This document shows, in pieces, positions 25,562-33,414 of a stretch of 58,400 nucleotides of DNA. The stretch spans positions 1 through 58,400 of the forward strand of contig JAQBYI010000019.1 in the NCBI GenBank assembly GCA_027622655.1, written 5' to 3'. Source of the DNA: Gemmatimonadota bacterium (GTDB lineage Bacteria > Gemmatimonadota > Gemmatimonadetes > Gemmatimonadales > Gemmatimonadaceae). The position numbers and the translations under genes are program-made. Within the stretch, counting starts at the first letter, position 1. Each line of letters starts with the position of its first letter. The notes beneath the pieces were generated by a model. The model saw only the letters and a program-made list of their open reading frames with translations. It had not been told where the DNA came from and did no database searches.

Positions 25562-26662
25562 ATGCTCTCTCTCGGAATCGTCGGCCTCCCCAACGTCGGC
25601 AAATCTTCGCTCTTCAACGCCCTCACCGCAGCCAAAGCCGAAGCTGCGAACTACCCCTTCTGCACAGTCGATCCCAACGTCGGCATGGTCGAAGTACCCG
25701 ATCCGAGACTCGACACGCTTGCGGTGATCGTGAAGCCGGAACGCACGGTTCCAGCCGTCGTGCAGTTCGTGGATATCGCCGGACTGGTGAAGGGTGCATC
25801 GCAGGGCGAGGGACTCGGCAACAAGTTCCTGTCGAACATCCGCGAAACCGATGCGATCGTGCACGTCGTGCGCTGCTTCGAGGACCCCGACGTCACGCAC
25901 GTCATGGGCGAAGTGGATCCCGCGCGTGACCGTGATATCATCGAGTTCGAGCTGGCGCTAGCCGACTTGGGCGTCGTTGAGAAGCGCCTGGACAAGTCGA
26001 AGCGCGCGGCACGTACCGGCGAAAAGGAAGCGCAAGCGGAGTTGCCGGCCCTCGAAAAAGCCTTCCGTTCGCTCACGGAGGGCAAGGCACTCTGGCACGT
26101 GGCGCTCTCCGACACCGAACGCGCGCTACTGGCGACACTACAGCTCCTCACGCTGAAACCGGTCCTCTACGCAGCGAACGTGACCGACAGCGAACTGCAA
26201 GGCGAAGAAGGTCCGCACGTGAAGGCGCTTCGCGCTGCAATCGAGAAGGATCACGAACCCGCCGAGGTCGTCACGTTCTCAGCGAAGATCGAAGGCGAGC
26301 TCGCAGAACTCGAACCCGCGGAGCGCGCAGAGTTCCTCGCTTCACTCGGCATTGAGTCGGCTGGCCTCGACCGCCTCATTCGCGGCGGCTACCACCTGCT
26401 GGGCCTTCAGACCTACTTCACCGCCGGTGAAAAAGAAGTCCGCGCCTGGACAATTCACCGCGGTGACACCGGGCCCAAAGCTGCAGGTGTAATCCACACG
26501 GACTTCGAGCGCGGATTCATTCGCGCCGAGACCGTGAGCTATGCGGACTTTGTCGCGAACGACGGCTGGAAGGGCGCGAGAGAGAAGGGCGTCGTGCGAT
26601 CGGAAGGAAAGGAGTACGTCGTTGCCGACGGGGATGTGCTGCTGTTCCGATTCAACGTCTAA
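25562..26662 (+). CDS. ychF: Redox-regulated ATPase YchF/OLA1 (Obg family)
   Basis: Universally conserved P-loop ATPase/GTPase associated with ribosomes. Walker A GLPNVGKSS is at residues 7-15. The YchF-specific N-terminus continues FNALTAAKAEAANYPFCTVDPNVGMVEVPDPRL. Switch/G3 is VDIAGLVKGASQGEGLGNKFLSNIRE, and the NxxE-type G4 variant lies in YAANVTDSE. The C-terminal TGS domain shows LQTYFTAGEKEVRAWTI and ends VADGDVLLFRFNV. The ATG 25562 follows GCAGGT; a TTG at 25553 is less likely. Confidence 0.97.
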   Translation: MLSLGIVGLPNVGKSSLFNALTAAKAEAANYPFCTVDPNVGMVEVPDPRLDTLAVIVKPERTVPAVVQFVDIAGLVKGASQGEGLGNKFLSNIRETDAIVHVVRCFEDPDVTHVMGEVDPARDRDIIEFELALADLGVVEKRLDKSKRAARTGEKEAQAELPALEKAFRSLTEGKALWHVALSDTERALLATLQLLTLKPVLYAANVTDSELQGEEGPHVKALRAAIEKDHEPAEVVTFSAKIEGELAELEPAERAEFLASLGIESAGLDRLIRGGYHLLGLQTYFTAGEKEVRAWTIHRGDTGPKAAGVIHTDFERGFIRAETVSYADFVANDGWKGAREKGVVRSEGKEYVVADGDVLLFRFNV

Positions 26663-26709
26663 GACACCGCCGAGCGAGCCGTTGACAGCGCGGCGCTACG
26701 GATCAGCGG

Positions 26710-27882
26710 TCAGGATTTCGTCGCGGAATCGGGTCGGTGAACCAGAGCACGCCAAGCCAGGCGCAGGAGCCGTATTGGCGAATAAATCGGCCACAGATAG
26801 GCGGGCAATCGTATGGCCTGTGCATCGCGCGCTGTCGGCAGCGCCGCCGCAAGGATGAAATAGCGTATGCGCGCCAGCGGTCCGTCCAGCAGCGCCAAGT
26901 GCAACGCGGCATCGCGAGCTGGGCCCCTGTCGCCTGCCCTGAGCCGCGTCAGCACGTCGCCGGCGATACGCTGAGCCCGACGGTCGCGCCCGATGGCGGC
27001 GACAACTTCCGTCGGCAACGCAATGTCGAACAGTCGCCGCACGGCCTCGAGCCCAGCGAGCGTCGCTCGCACCCCCCGCGCGCGCCGGGCGGCCGCTATC
27101 AGTTCCGCGCCATCAACGCCACGCGCGACCAATGCGCCGGCGCACACCAGACTCTCCAGCCGGTCCCATCCGTGACGCGCGGCGTGCAGAGTCACCAGCA
27201 CAATCTGATCGGCGGCTGCGGGGACGTGCGTTTCCACGTCGCCAAGACGCACGGACGTCGCGCGCTCGATCACGCCGCCGACATCGGGACTCCACGGGAG
27301 CTTGCGGTCGCAGAACCGCCAGTGGAGCTCAACGGGGAGCGGCTCACCCGCGCGCGCAAGCGCGACGTGGCCCTGCCAGTCGTGCGCAACGCGTGATTCC
27401 GTCCACGAGCGTCGGTCGACTGGCACGTAACCTCCGTCGGCGAGCGCATCCGCGGCGCGCCGCAGGTCGTCCGGGGCGACGACGATGTCGAGGTCATCGC
27501 TCGTGCGCAGTCCTACGTTGCCGTATGCAGCGAGCGATAGTGCCGGACCCTTGTACGCCAATGCGGGCACACCCGCGCGCTCGAGCACGCGCATCGTGTC
27601 GGCCAGCTGTCGCGTTGCCGCAAGCGCGCTGACCGCGGCGCCACGGCCCGCCGCAGACAAGCGCGCCCGCTCCTGTGCCGGAACGCCAGTGACATTCACG
27701 TCGCCAAGCACGTCCGCCACCAGCGGCAGCATCGCGTGCGACTTGGCGATGTCCATCAACGCGTCCCAATCGCCATCGCCCCGACCGTACGCGAGCAAGT
27801 CGGGGGTGTCTCGCGGGCCGCCGACGACGCGGGCGACGACTGCCTTACCGCACGCGACTACAGCCCCGAAAGTGTCAGGCAC
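26710..27882 (-). CDS. Nucleotidyltransferase family protein of the lasso-peptide cluster (PF14907-like)
   Basis: The fold signature is ALAYKGPALSLAAYGNVGLRTSDDLDIVV, with the Asp pair expected for metal binding. It is followed by HVALARAGEPLPVELHWRF and DQIVLVTLHAARHGWDRLE, standard for uncharacterised nucleotidyltransferases of the NTP_transf_5 type. Such genes recur in phosphorylating lasso-peptide clusters. In the pseudomycoidin system the NTase is reported, as I recall, to add sugar to the phosphate group. The GTG start at 27882 overlaps the end of the kinase gene by 8 bp, so the two are coupled. The C-terminus is hydrophobic and aromatic (LPAYLWPIYSPIRLLRLAWRAL), possibly membrane-associating. 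Exact substrate is unknown. Confidence 0.85.
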   Translation of the reverse strand: MPDTFGAVVACGKAVVARVVGGPRDTPDLLAYGRGDGDWDALMDIAKSHAMLPLVADVLGDVNVTGVPAQERARLSAAGRGAAVSALAATRQLADTMRVLERAGVPALAYKGPALSLAAYGNVGLRTSDDLDIVVAPDDLRRAADALADGGYVPVDRRSWTESRVAHDWQGHVALARAGEPLPVELHWRFCDRKLPWSPDVGGVIERATSVRLGDVETHVPAAADQIVLVTLHAARHGWDRLESLVCAGALVARGVDGAELIAAARRARGVRATLAGLEAVRRLFDIALPTEVVAAIGRDRRAQRIAGDVLTRLRAGDRGPARDAALHLALLDGPLARIRYFILAAALPTARDAQAIRLPAYLWPIYSPIRLLRLAWRALVHRPDSATKS

Positions 27883-28987
27883 CGCGCGGCTCGCGCTCCG
27901 CGGCTGCCGCGGCCGCAATCGCCGTCGAAATCGCCGCCGGCATCGAGCCCAGCTTTCCCAGGCCGCGTGGCGCTGTGAATCGCACGACCGGCACGACCTC
28001 AAGCACCTGCGCCAGCTGCTGGAGCTCTTCCGAGCGGCGTTTGTCGTCGTGCAGGAAACTGGCCACCGTGTTCGTCACCAGCGCGCGGAACGCGGCGCTG
28101 CCGCGCAGGGGCTCGAAACGTGGCGCATCGACTAGTGGCGATCCCGCAGCCTGCGAAGCGCCAAGCACGCAGATGAGGGCAAGCGGAGCCTCGGCGGGAG
28201 CCGCTGGTCCACCAAGCAACACCGGATCCAGCACCCGTTTGCTCCACGTTTCCGAGAACGGCGGCACCAAATCCGGATCGCCAAGAAGCGTGCGCACGCC
28301 GTCATCCCACAAGCGGATCGCGCCAATCCCACGATGGGCGTGCCATTGACCGGAGCTATCACCGCCCTCCAACCTGATCGCGAGGACGTCGTCGGACAGC
28401 AACGCAGCACCTGCAGCCACGCACGCGGCCGCGATCGTCGACTTTCCGGCACCCACGGGTCCAACGAACGCGACTGCCCTGCCGTCCATCTCGACAGCAC
28501 TTGCGTGCAGCACGAGCGTCCTGCGGCATCGCAGCAGGAACGCCAGCACCGGCTCGAGAAGAAAGTGGGCCGCGTCGACGACGGTCAGCGGCGCGTCATA
28601 TTCGAGCCAGACTTCGTCGAACACGCTCGAAATCCAGAACGTCGCTCCCTCTGCGAACCGAATACGCAGGCCGAAACCGCTCGAAACCCATCCCGCGTCG
28701 CGGACGTTTACGTTCGCGTCTGCAGGGTCTGATTCTCGAAGGATGCGGTCCGGGTCGAGCGGCTCGGCATGCCAAGCCGGTCGGGCGCGCACGCGTGCAG
28801 TCACGTCGGGTTGGCCGCCAGAAGCGGCGGCCAGCTTCACTGGAAGGTCGCCGACGACCTGAAGCTTCAGTCCGTGAACGAGGTACGTTCGAATGGCACC
28901 GATCAGCCGCGCTCTCGGATCAGAACGCCGAGCGACGGGTGGACGGGGCTCCCTTCCCACCGTCAGCTTTGGCGTCGTTGGCCCCAT
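27875..28987 (-). CDS. HPr-kinase-like peptide kinase of the lasso cluster
   Basis: The N-terminal part (residues about 30-60, TYLVHGLKLQVVGDLPVKLA) matches the opening of HPr-kinase homologues in lasso clusters. The C-terminal half carries HASAVEMDGRAVAFVGPVGAGKSTIAAACVAAGA (Walker A at about 176-184) and LLSDDVLAI, the acidic block of HprK. Family members phosphorylate a Ser of the lasso precursor (paeninodin PadeC). The start is uncertain: ATG 28987 gives a 68-bp overlap with the precursor gene and GTG 28960 a 41-bp overlap. No start codon in the precursor-free segment keeps the conserved N-terminus. A chromosomal HprK role is unlikely because no PTS genes are present nearby. Confidence 0.87.
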   Translation of the reverse strand: MGPTTPKLTVGREPRPPVARRSDPRARLIGAIRTYLVHGLKLQVVGDLPVKLAAASGGQPDVTARVRARPAWHAEPLDPDRILRESDPADANVNVRDAGWVSSGFGLRIRFAEGATFWISSVFDEVWLEYDAPLTVVDAAHFLLEPVLAFLLRCRRTLVLHASAVEMDGRAVAFVGPVGAGKSTIAAACVAAGAALLSDDVLAIRLEGGDSSGQWHAHRGIGAIRLWDDGVRTLLGDPDLVPPFSETWSKRVLDPVLLGGPAAPAEAPLALICVLGASQAAGSPLVDAPRFEPLRGSAAFRALVTNTVASFLHDDKRRSEELQQLAQVLEVVPVVRFTAPRGLGKLGSMPAAISTAIAAAAAAEREPRGA

Positions 28988-29090
28988 TTGCGGTCACGGC
29001 AGCGAGCGAACCAAACACCAGCAACTGCGGCTCGACATAGGGCGCGCGTGCCGGCGGAATCACGGAATCAGGTGAGGACGGATCAGTCAT
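28920..29090 (-). CDS. Lasso-peptide precursor (56 residues)
   Basis: The ATG at 29090 follows a perfect GGAGGT. The leader contains the B1-recognition motif YxxP: YVEPQLLVFGSLAAVT at residues 18-33, with Thr33 as the usual leader-end threonine. If Thr33 is at position -2, the core is residues 35-56, beginning NGANDAKAD, and Asp43 is ring position 9. If the core starts at Gly36, Asp43 is position 8. Asp43 is the only acidic residue at an allowed distance. The tail after the ring ends STRRSAF, offering Ser/Thr for the neighbouring kinase and two Arg for a PRMT-like enzyme. Not recognisable as any known lasso peptide. It overlaps the kinase gene in another frame. Confidence 0.82.
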   Translation of the reverse strand: MTDPSSPDSVIPPARAPYVEPQLLVFGSLAAVTANGANDAKADGGKGAPSTRRSAF

Positions 29091-29197
29091 GATTGACAAG
29101 TACCTCCGGCTGCATCGGCGTGCCGTCACCGCTGCGAGAAATGGCGCCGCGAGCGACCTCGAGCGGCCCCGGCGCCTGAGTGAAACCAATCGCCCCG

Positions 29198-29213
29198 GTT
29201 GCATTTCTGCAAC
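29198..29213 (-). other. Small perfect hairpin upstream of the lasso precursor
   Basis: On the reverse strand GTTGCA and TGCAAC form a 6-bp stem around a GAAA tetraloop, about 110 nt before the precursor start in the 161-bp gap after the methyltransferase. It has no U-tract, so it may be an mRNA processing or attenuation element, or chance. The rest of the gap shows no further gene. Confidence 0.35.
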
Positions 29214-29251
29214 TGTCCGGCAAGAAACAGCCTCGGTCGACGTGACCCGAA

Positions 29252-30369
29252 TCACACATCAGCCGCGTCGGAAATTTCCGCGAAGCGCCTCGTCACCCAA
29301 GCCAGCGCTGCGGCGTCGTTTGCAAACAACCCGGGATGCAATCCGGCCATCTCCCGGGCGATATCGGCGAGCGAGCGAGCGCCATCGGCGAGGTTAACGA
29401 TCTCCCGAATGATGGCGAGCCGCTCAGGATCGGGGCGGTATCCCGCCTGCCGGTGCGCCAGATCACGGGGCGTCAACAGCAGCCCGCCGAGCGTTGACTG
29501 GCGCATCGTGATCGCCGCACGGCCCGGTGTTGCCGGGTGGATCACCGTGCCCCACGATATCACATATGAGCCCTCCACGAGACGCATGCGGAGCGTGCAT
29601 TCGATCGTGTCGCCCGGTGCTGATTGCTCGGTGACGTCGAGAATCCGACACTGTCGGCCAGGTCGGCGTCGAACCAGAGCGCGATCCCCTCGAGCGGTGC
29701 GGCGCGGTCGACCGCCCACGACACCGTCGCGTCAACGTCCGGCGACGTAATGGTGGCATAGTCGAGGATTGCGACCTGCGCTGGAGCAGCGCAGATAGCC
29801 GCCGAGTCGACACGATCGCCGTGGAGTCGCGACCGCGCCCGAGCGGCAAGCACCTGGCGGGAGACACCGTGTGGCGCCAACCCAAGAGCGAGTTCATCCT
29901 GCGCCCATTTTCGGGGTGCCGTGCACGGCGCCGCGTGGACGACGTCACGACGCGGAATCAGGCGTGCATCCGGCGCGAGCATCCGCTCGCGCACATTGAT
30001 CAGCGTCGGGATCGCGTCACCGAATAGCGGCAGGAGCCCCCGAACATCGCTCAGCAGGACCGTTCCCCGTTCCGGCAGGACGATCTGGTTGGCGTCGCCC
30101 CTAACGCAGCGCACGCGGTCGCCGCAGCCGTTCTCGCGAATCAGCTGCTCGGCGAGAACGATGGACGGATCAGATTCGATCGCGTACACCATCCGAGCCC
30201 CGGCGCGGGCGGCCGCGACGGCGAAGTATCCCACGCCAGTGCCGATCTCGACAACCACGTCCCCGGGTCGCACCACGCTCGCGATGGCGCTCAGGTATGC
30301 CGTCGTGCGAACCCGGTCGGCGAACATCCAGTCGTAGTCGGACGGAACGAATTCCGATGGCCGGCTCAT
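29252..30369 (-). pseudogene. PRMT-like SAM methyltransferase of the lasso cluster, frameshifted
   Basis: The ATG at 30369 overlaps the cyclase stop (ATGA). The N-terminal Rossmann domain has the SAM-binding motif VVVEIGTGVGYFAVAAARAGA, then VYAIESDPS and the PRMT/L11-methyltransferase-like block VLLSDVRGLLPLF. After about residue 240 (ALWFDADLADSVGF) the frame meets TGA at 29560. A second frame continues the same domain with APGDTIECTLRMRLVEGSYVISWGTV and runs to 29252. The switch lies within 29611-29640 and equals loss of one base. Restored length would be about 372 residues. The C-terminal part ends in a helical module (LADIAREMAGLHPGLFANDAAA). Restored, it could methylate the peptide, for example at the RR pair. 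As written it is probably inactive, or the base is a consensus error. Confidence 0.8.
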
Positions 30370-32123
30370 GCCGCCTCCAGGTCGCGAAGCCACCGATCGA
30401 GCGTCAGCGCCCGCCAGCCGGCCAGGACGGCCTCAGAATCGCCGGTGGCAAGCGTCTCGATGAGCCGCGCCGAATCGACAAACTCCTTCGTGTGTTCGGA
30501 CAGCGGCGGCACCGCGCCCGCGGTGCGCCGCCGCCACTTGGACGTGGCCAGCTCGAAATATCCGGGGACCGTCGTTTTCGGCCGCCGGATGACGTCGGCC
30601 GGCAGCTCGCTGGCAAACGCGCGGCGCATCAGGTGCTTGCGCTGGCACCACGGTACCGGCGGAATGGCAAACACGAACTCAAGCAGTCGCGAGTCGAGAA
30701 ACGGCCAGCGTATCTCGACGGGAGCGCCAGTAAACGCGCGGTCCCATCCCTGGTGCATCATCTGCCAGAGCGAGGAGGTGAGGCGTTGGTACGCCTCCGG
30801 TCGCGCCCGGTGCGTCACGGGCGGCTCGCCGATCTGGCATCCAGGGTGTCTCATCCATGTCGGCCGCGGCGCGCGACGCGGACGCCAGAAGCGCAGCCGA
30901 CGGGCCAGCCAGAACCCCAGGTACGGGTGGTGCCCACGCCGGATCGTGTCCGTGATCATCCACCACAGGACGGTGACGGGCGGGTACCGCCGCAGCATCG
31001 TGGCCATGCCCGGCGGGCTGAAGAGCGCGTCACCGTCCTCTCCAACCAGGACGACCGGCGCGCGTTTCCCGAGCAACGAGACGAACTCCGAGTTGGCCGC
31101 GTCTTCAAAGTCAAAACAGGGTTCTGGCGTGCGTCCACCCTCGCCCGGCAGAGGCACAACATCGAATTCACGCACTTCGTGCGCAATGCCGAGTCGTTGT
31201 GCCACGGCGGTCGCGAGGCGTGCTTCTTCCGGCGACTCCACTTCAGGCATTCGGGTCGTCTGGGCGTACACGAGGTGCTCAGGCGCCACCCGCCGCGCCG
31301 TCGCGGCCATGCTTGGCGAATCGAGTCCGCCGCTGAGCAGGATCGCCGTTGGGCCGGTCATGCGATCGCGCACGGCCTCGTCGAGCAAGGCGCGGTAGTG
31401 CTCGACGTAATCTGCCTCGCGTCGGTACTCGAGTGGCGAGGGGTCCGGCATCGTCCAATGGACATCCACCGATGCGGCATGCTGCCCGGGAAGCCGTCGC
31501 AGCATGGTCCCGGGCGGGAGGCGCGCAATCGCGGAAAACGTCGTCGTCGCCAGGTCGCGATTCCAGGTGATCTCAAGGAACGAGACCACGGCGCCCACGT
31601 TGAGGCCACCGGTCACGGCGGGGTGTGCGCGCACGGCGTCCAGTGTGTTGCTGACGCAGATTCCGCCCGGAATGGACGCGTAATAGAGCGGACGCACGCC
31701 GAGCCCGTCACGCGCGGCAACGAACGTACCGGTAGCGCCATCCCATAGTGCGAATGAGAAATCGCCGCGCAGCCGTTCCACCGCGGCGACACCCCACGCG
31801 GCGTAGGCGGCATGAACCAGCGCAAGATCGCCCGACTCCCCCGGCGCCGCCCGCTTCGCCAGAAGGGCTCCCGGTGTCTCGCGTATCGCTCGTCGCAGGT
31901 CGGCGCGGGCGTCGAGGCGCACGTCGCCCGTGACGATGACCTCCCCGAGCACGTGGATTGCCGGCGCGCGCCAGCCGGTGGACGCGCCGGCGCACGCGTA
32001 GCCGCTGGCCCGCTCGCTCACGGCCGAGGATGCGCCCGGAAGCCGGAGCGCTGCCACGCACGAAGTGGGAAGCGAAATCGTCGTATCGCCGCGGAACGAT
32101 GCCACGGCGGCGAACACACTCAT
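30366..32123 (-). CDS. Lasso-peptide isopeptide-forming cyclase (asparagine-synthase-like, C protein)
   Basis: A 585-residue AsnB homologue. The N-terminal glutaminase-like domain lacks the catalytic Cys2 (it begins MSVFAAVASFRG), as in lasso cyclases that do not use glutamine. GDFSFALWDGATGTFVAARDGLGVRPLYY follows. The C-terminal ATP-pyrophosphatase domain has the PP-loop AILLSGGLDSPSMAATA and VVLVGEDGDALFSPPG. The family reaction adenylates the ring Asp/Glu and joins it to the core N-terminus. Ends overlap both neighbours by 4 bp (restored B2 TGA/ATG and methyltransferase ATGA), supporting one operon. Confidence 0.93.
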   Translation of the reverse strand: MSVFAAVASFRGDTTISLPTSCVAALRLPGASSAVSERASGYACAGASTGWRAPAIHVLGEVIVTGDVRLDARADLRRAIRETPGALLAKRAAPGESGDLALVHAAYAAWGVAAVERLRGDFSFALWDGATGTFVAARDGLGVRPLYYASIPGGICVSNTLDAVRAHPAVTGGLNVGAVVSFLEITWNRDLATTTFSAIARLPPGTMLRRLPGQHAASVDVHWTMPDPSPLEYRREADYVEHYRALLDEAVRDRMTGPTAILLSGGLDSPSMAATARRVAPEHLVYAQTTRMPEVESPEEARLATAVAQRLGIAHEVREFDVVPLPGEGGRTPEPCFDFEDAANSEFVSLLGKRAPVVLVGEDGDALFSPPGMATMLRRYPPVTVLWWMITDTIRRGHHPYLGFWLARRLRFWRPRRAPRPTWMRHPGCQIGEPPVTHRARPEAYQRLTSSLWQMMHQGWDRAFTGAPVEIRWPFLDSRLLEFVFAIPPVPWCQRKHLMRRAFASELPADVIRRPKTTVPGYFELATSKWRRRTAGAVPPLSEHTKEFVDSARLIETLATGDSEAVLAGWRALTLDRWLRDLEAA

Positions 32124-32564
32124 GTCGCTGCGCCAATGCGGGTCAGCACCACGAACTGCGACAGGTCAAAATCGCCGGAATCTCCGGTGACATACGGTCG
32201 TCCCCGAGGACACCCATGCGTGCGCGTCGAGTCCGTTCGGCACCGCTTGGTCCTTGCGCACACCGAGGGTCAGTTCAGCCGGGTGGCCGCCCGCTCGGAG
32301 AAGCCGATATGCGACCACGGCCTGCGGGAGGCACCGGCTCCCGGGAACGGTGCGCGCGGCGCGACTGATCGCCCGTCGTACGGCAGCCGGAAAGCCGTCG
32401 CCTCGGCGCCGGCCGGCTGGTGCCGCCTCCAGCGCGCGTCGCAGCGACGGGAATCCCGAGATCGCGATTCGAATGCGCGCCGCCACGAGCAGCCCGATGG
32501 CCCGCACCGAAAGCGCCAGTTCGTCGCGGTCCAGCGCGAGCGCGCTACGCAGCCGGGGAAGCAT
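32120..32564 (-). pseudogene. Lasso-peptide B2 leader peptidase (transglutaminase-like), frameshifted near the C-terminus
   Basis: Begins MLPRLRSALALDRDELALSVRAI. The catalytic Cys block is PGSRCLPQAVVAYRLLRAGGHPAELTLGV and the His is in DAHAWVSSGTTV. In the written frame the protein then ends with unrelated CHRRFRRF and a TGA at 32166. Removing one T on the reverse strand near 32192 (GTATGTC) joins SSGTTV to VTGDSGDFDLSQFVVLTRIGAAT. That is the normal B2 ending, containing the expected catalytic Asp, and it places the stop at 32120 as an ATGA overlap with the cyclase. Restored length is 147 residues, typical. The gene is therefore either inactivated or affected by a sequencing error. Confidence 0.85.
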
Positions 32565-32847
32565 CGACCACCTCAATAAGCCCGCGTGCGGCGAGATCGC
32601 CGGCCAGCTTGATGAGGTCAGCCAGCGCACGCTCGCGCGTCACGTCAAACTCCGCTTCGAGCACCGCGGCGACCTCGCCGAGTGATCGTGGCTCCGCGAT
32701 GAGCGTCCAGATGCGCGCGCCGACGGAATCGAGACCGTAGTACACCGCATCCTTCATGCCGAGAATGACGACGTCGGACGCCACCGGCGCCGAGACCTGA
32801 TCTGCAGACACGACGATTCGGGTATGCTCGCTGAACTGGGGTGGCAT
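32545..32847 (-). CDS. Lasso-peptide B1 protein (PqqD-like RiPP recognition element)
   Basis: A 100-residue winged-helix PqqD-fold protein. Features: RIVVSADQVSAPVASDVVILGMKDAVYYGLDSVGARIWTLI, the standard opening with the YYGLDxVGxxIW signature, then a helix pair ending LIKLAGDLAARGLIEVV. In split-B lasso systems B1 binds the YxxP leader and presents it to B2. It is the first gene of the cluster and overlaps the B2 start by 20 bp. The ATG at 32847 is chosen over the TTG at 32850. It is divergent from the rpsF operon with about 200 bp between starts. Confidence 0.93.
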   Translation of the reverse strand: MPPQFSEHTRIVVSADQVSAPVASDVVILGMKDAVYYGLDSVGARIWTLIAEPRSLGEVAAVLEAEFDVTRERALADLIKLAGDLAARGLIEVVDASPAA

Positions 32848-32909
32848 CAAGGTGGGAGTCTACGGGGTTTGCGGCTTGAGCGGCAACAGGCGGGTGGTGG
32901 TACCGCAGA

Positions 32910-32938
32910 TTGACCCCTCAGTTCCGAGGCGCTAGGTT
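32910..32938 (+). promoter_or_regulatory. Probable sigma-70-type promoter of the rpsF operon
   Basis: TTGACC (32910-32915) and TAGGTT (32933-32938) are separated by 17 bp. The predicted start would give a leader of about 100 nt before rpsF. The leader contains GC-rich inverted stretches (CGCCCGCCGG region and CCGCCGGGGG), which could hold the autoregulatory S6:S18-binding structure known upstream of rpsF in many bacteria. I cannot fold it reliably by eye. Confidence 0.5.
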
Positions 32939-33048
32939 TATGGCTCACTACGACATGGCCCGTTCCGGCGCCCGCCGGAAATCGGAGCCTGCCTCCCCTG
33001 GCGTCGGCAACCCGCCGGGGGCAAACAGACCAAAGGAGGATTGCCGAA

Positions 33049-33411
33049 TTGTCTCGTGAATACGAGGCGGTGTACATCTTCGACGCTGGACTCGAAGACG
33101 CCGCCATCAACGAAAAACTCGCCAGGCACCATGCACTGCTGAGCAGCGGGCAGGAAATCACGCTCGACCATTGGGGTCGCCGTCAGCTCGCGTACAAGAT
33201 TGGCGCCAAGGAGACGGGCTACTACGTGATCGCGCGCTTTCACGCCGAGCCGCCGACACTGCCCGAGTTCGAGCGCTCGCTCAAGCTCGACGAAAGCGTG
33301 GTGCGCTATCTGATTTCCGCACATCACAACGAGCTCGGCGCACCGCCGATGACCGAAGAACAACTCGCCGCCCGCGCCAAGACGGACGACGATGACGACG
33401 ACGAGGATTAA
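33049..33411 (+). CDS. rpsF: 30S ribosomal protein bS6
   Basis: Binds the central domain of 16S rRNA with bS18. It opens SREYEAVYIFDAGLEDAAINEKL and continues DHWGRRQLAYKIGAKETGYYVIARF, the S6 core. Residues SLKLDESVVRYLI form the last helix, followed by an acidic tail (DDDDDDED) that is variable in the family. The start is a TTG at 33049, chosen because AAAGGAGGA lies 8 bp upstream and no ATG/GTG is available. rpsR starts 3 bp after its stop, and ssb, often located between them, is missing. Confidence 0.95.
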   Translation: MSREYEAVYIFDAGLEDAAINEKLARHHALLSSGQEITLDHWGRRQLAYKIGAKETGYYVIARFHAEPPTLPEFERSLKLDESVVRYLISAHHNELGAPPMTEEQLAARAKTDDDDDDED

Positions 33412-33414
33412 CCC

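Noticed and set aside
24998-25900. Extended 300-residue version of the four-helix-bundle protein starting at 25900
   Set aside because: The extension runs antisense through ychF; the ATG at 25420 has a strong RBS and matches the family start.
28501-29040. Forward ORFs overlapping the lasso precursor and kinase
   Set aside because: No RBS or motif; the reverse strand has the precursor with GGAGGT and the kinase P-loop.
30297-31748. A 483-residue forward ORF opposite the lasso cyclase
   Set aside because: The reverse strand carries a full AsnB-like protein; the forward frame is Arg-rich with no motif.
33041-33043. TTG at 33041 as rpsF start
   Set aside because: It is out of frame with rpsF and adjoins the RBS; TTG 33049 is in frame with 8-bp spacing.
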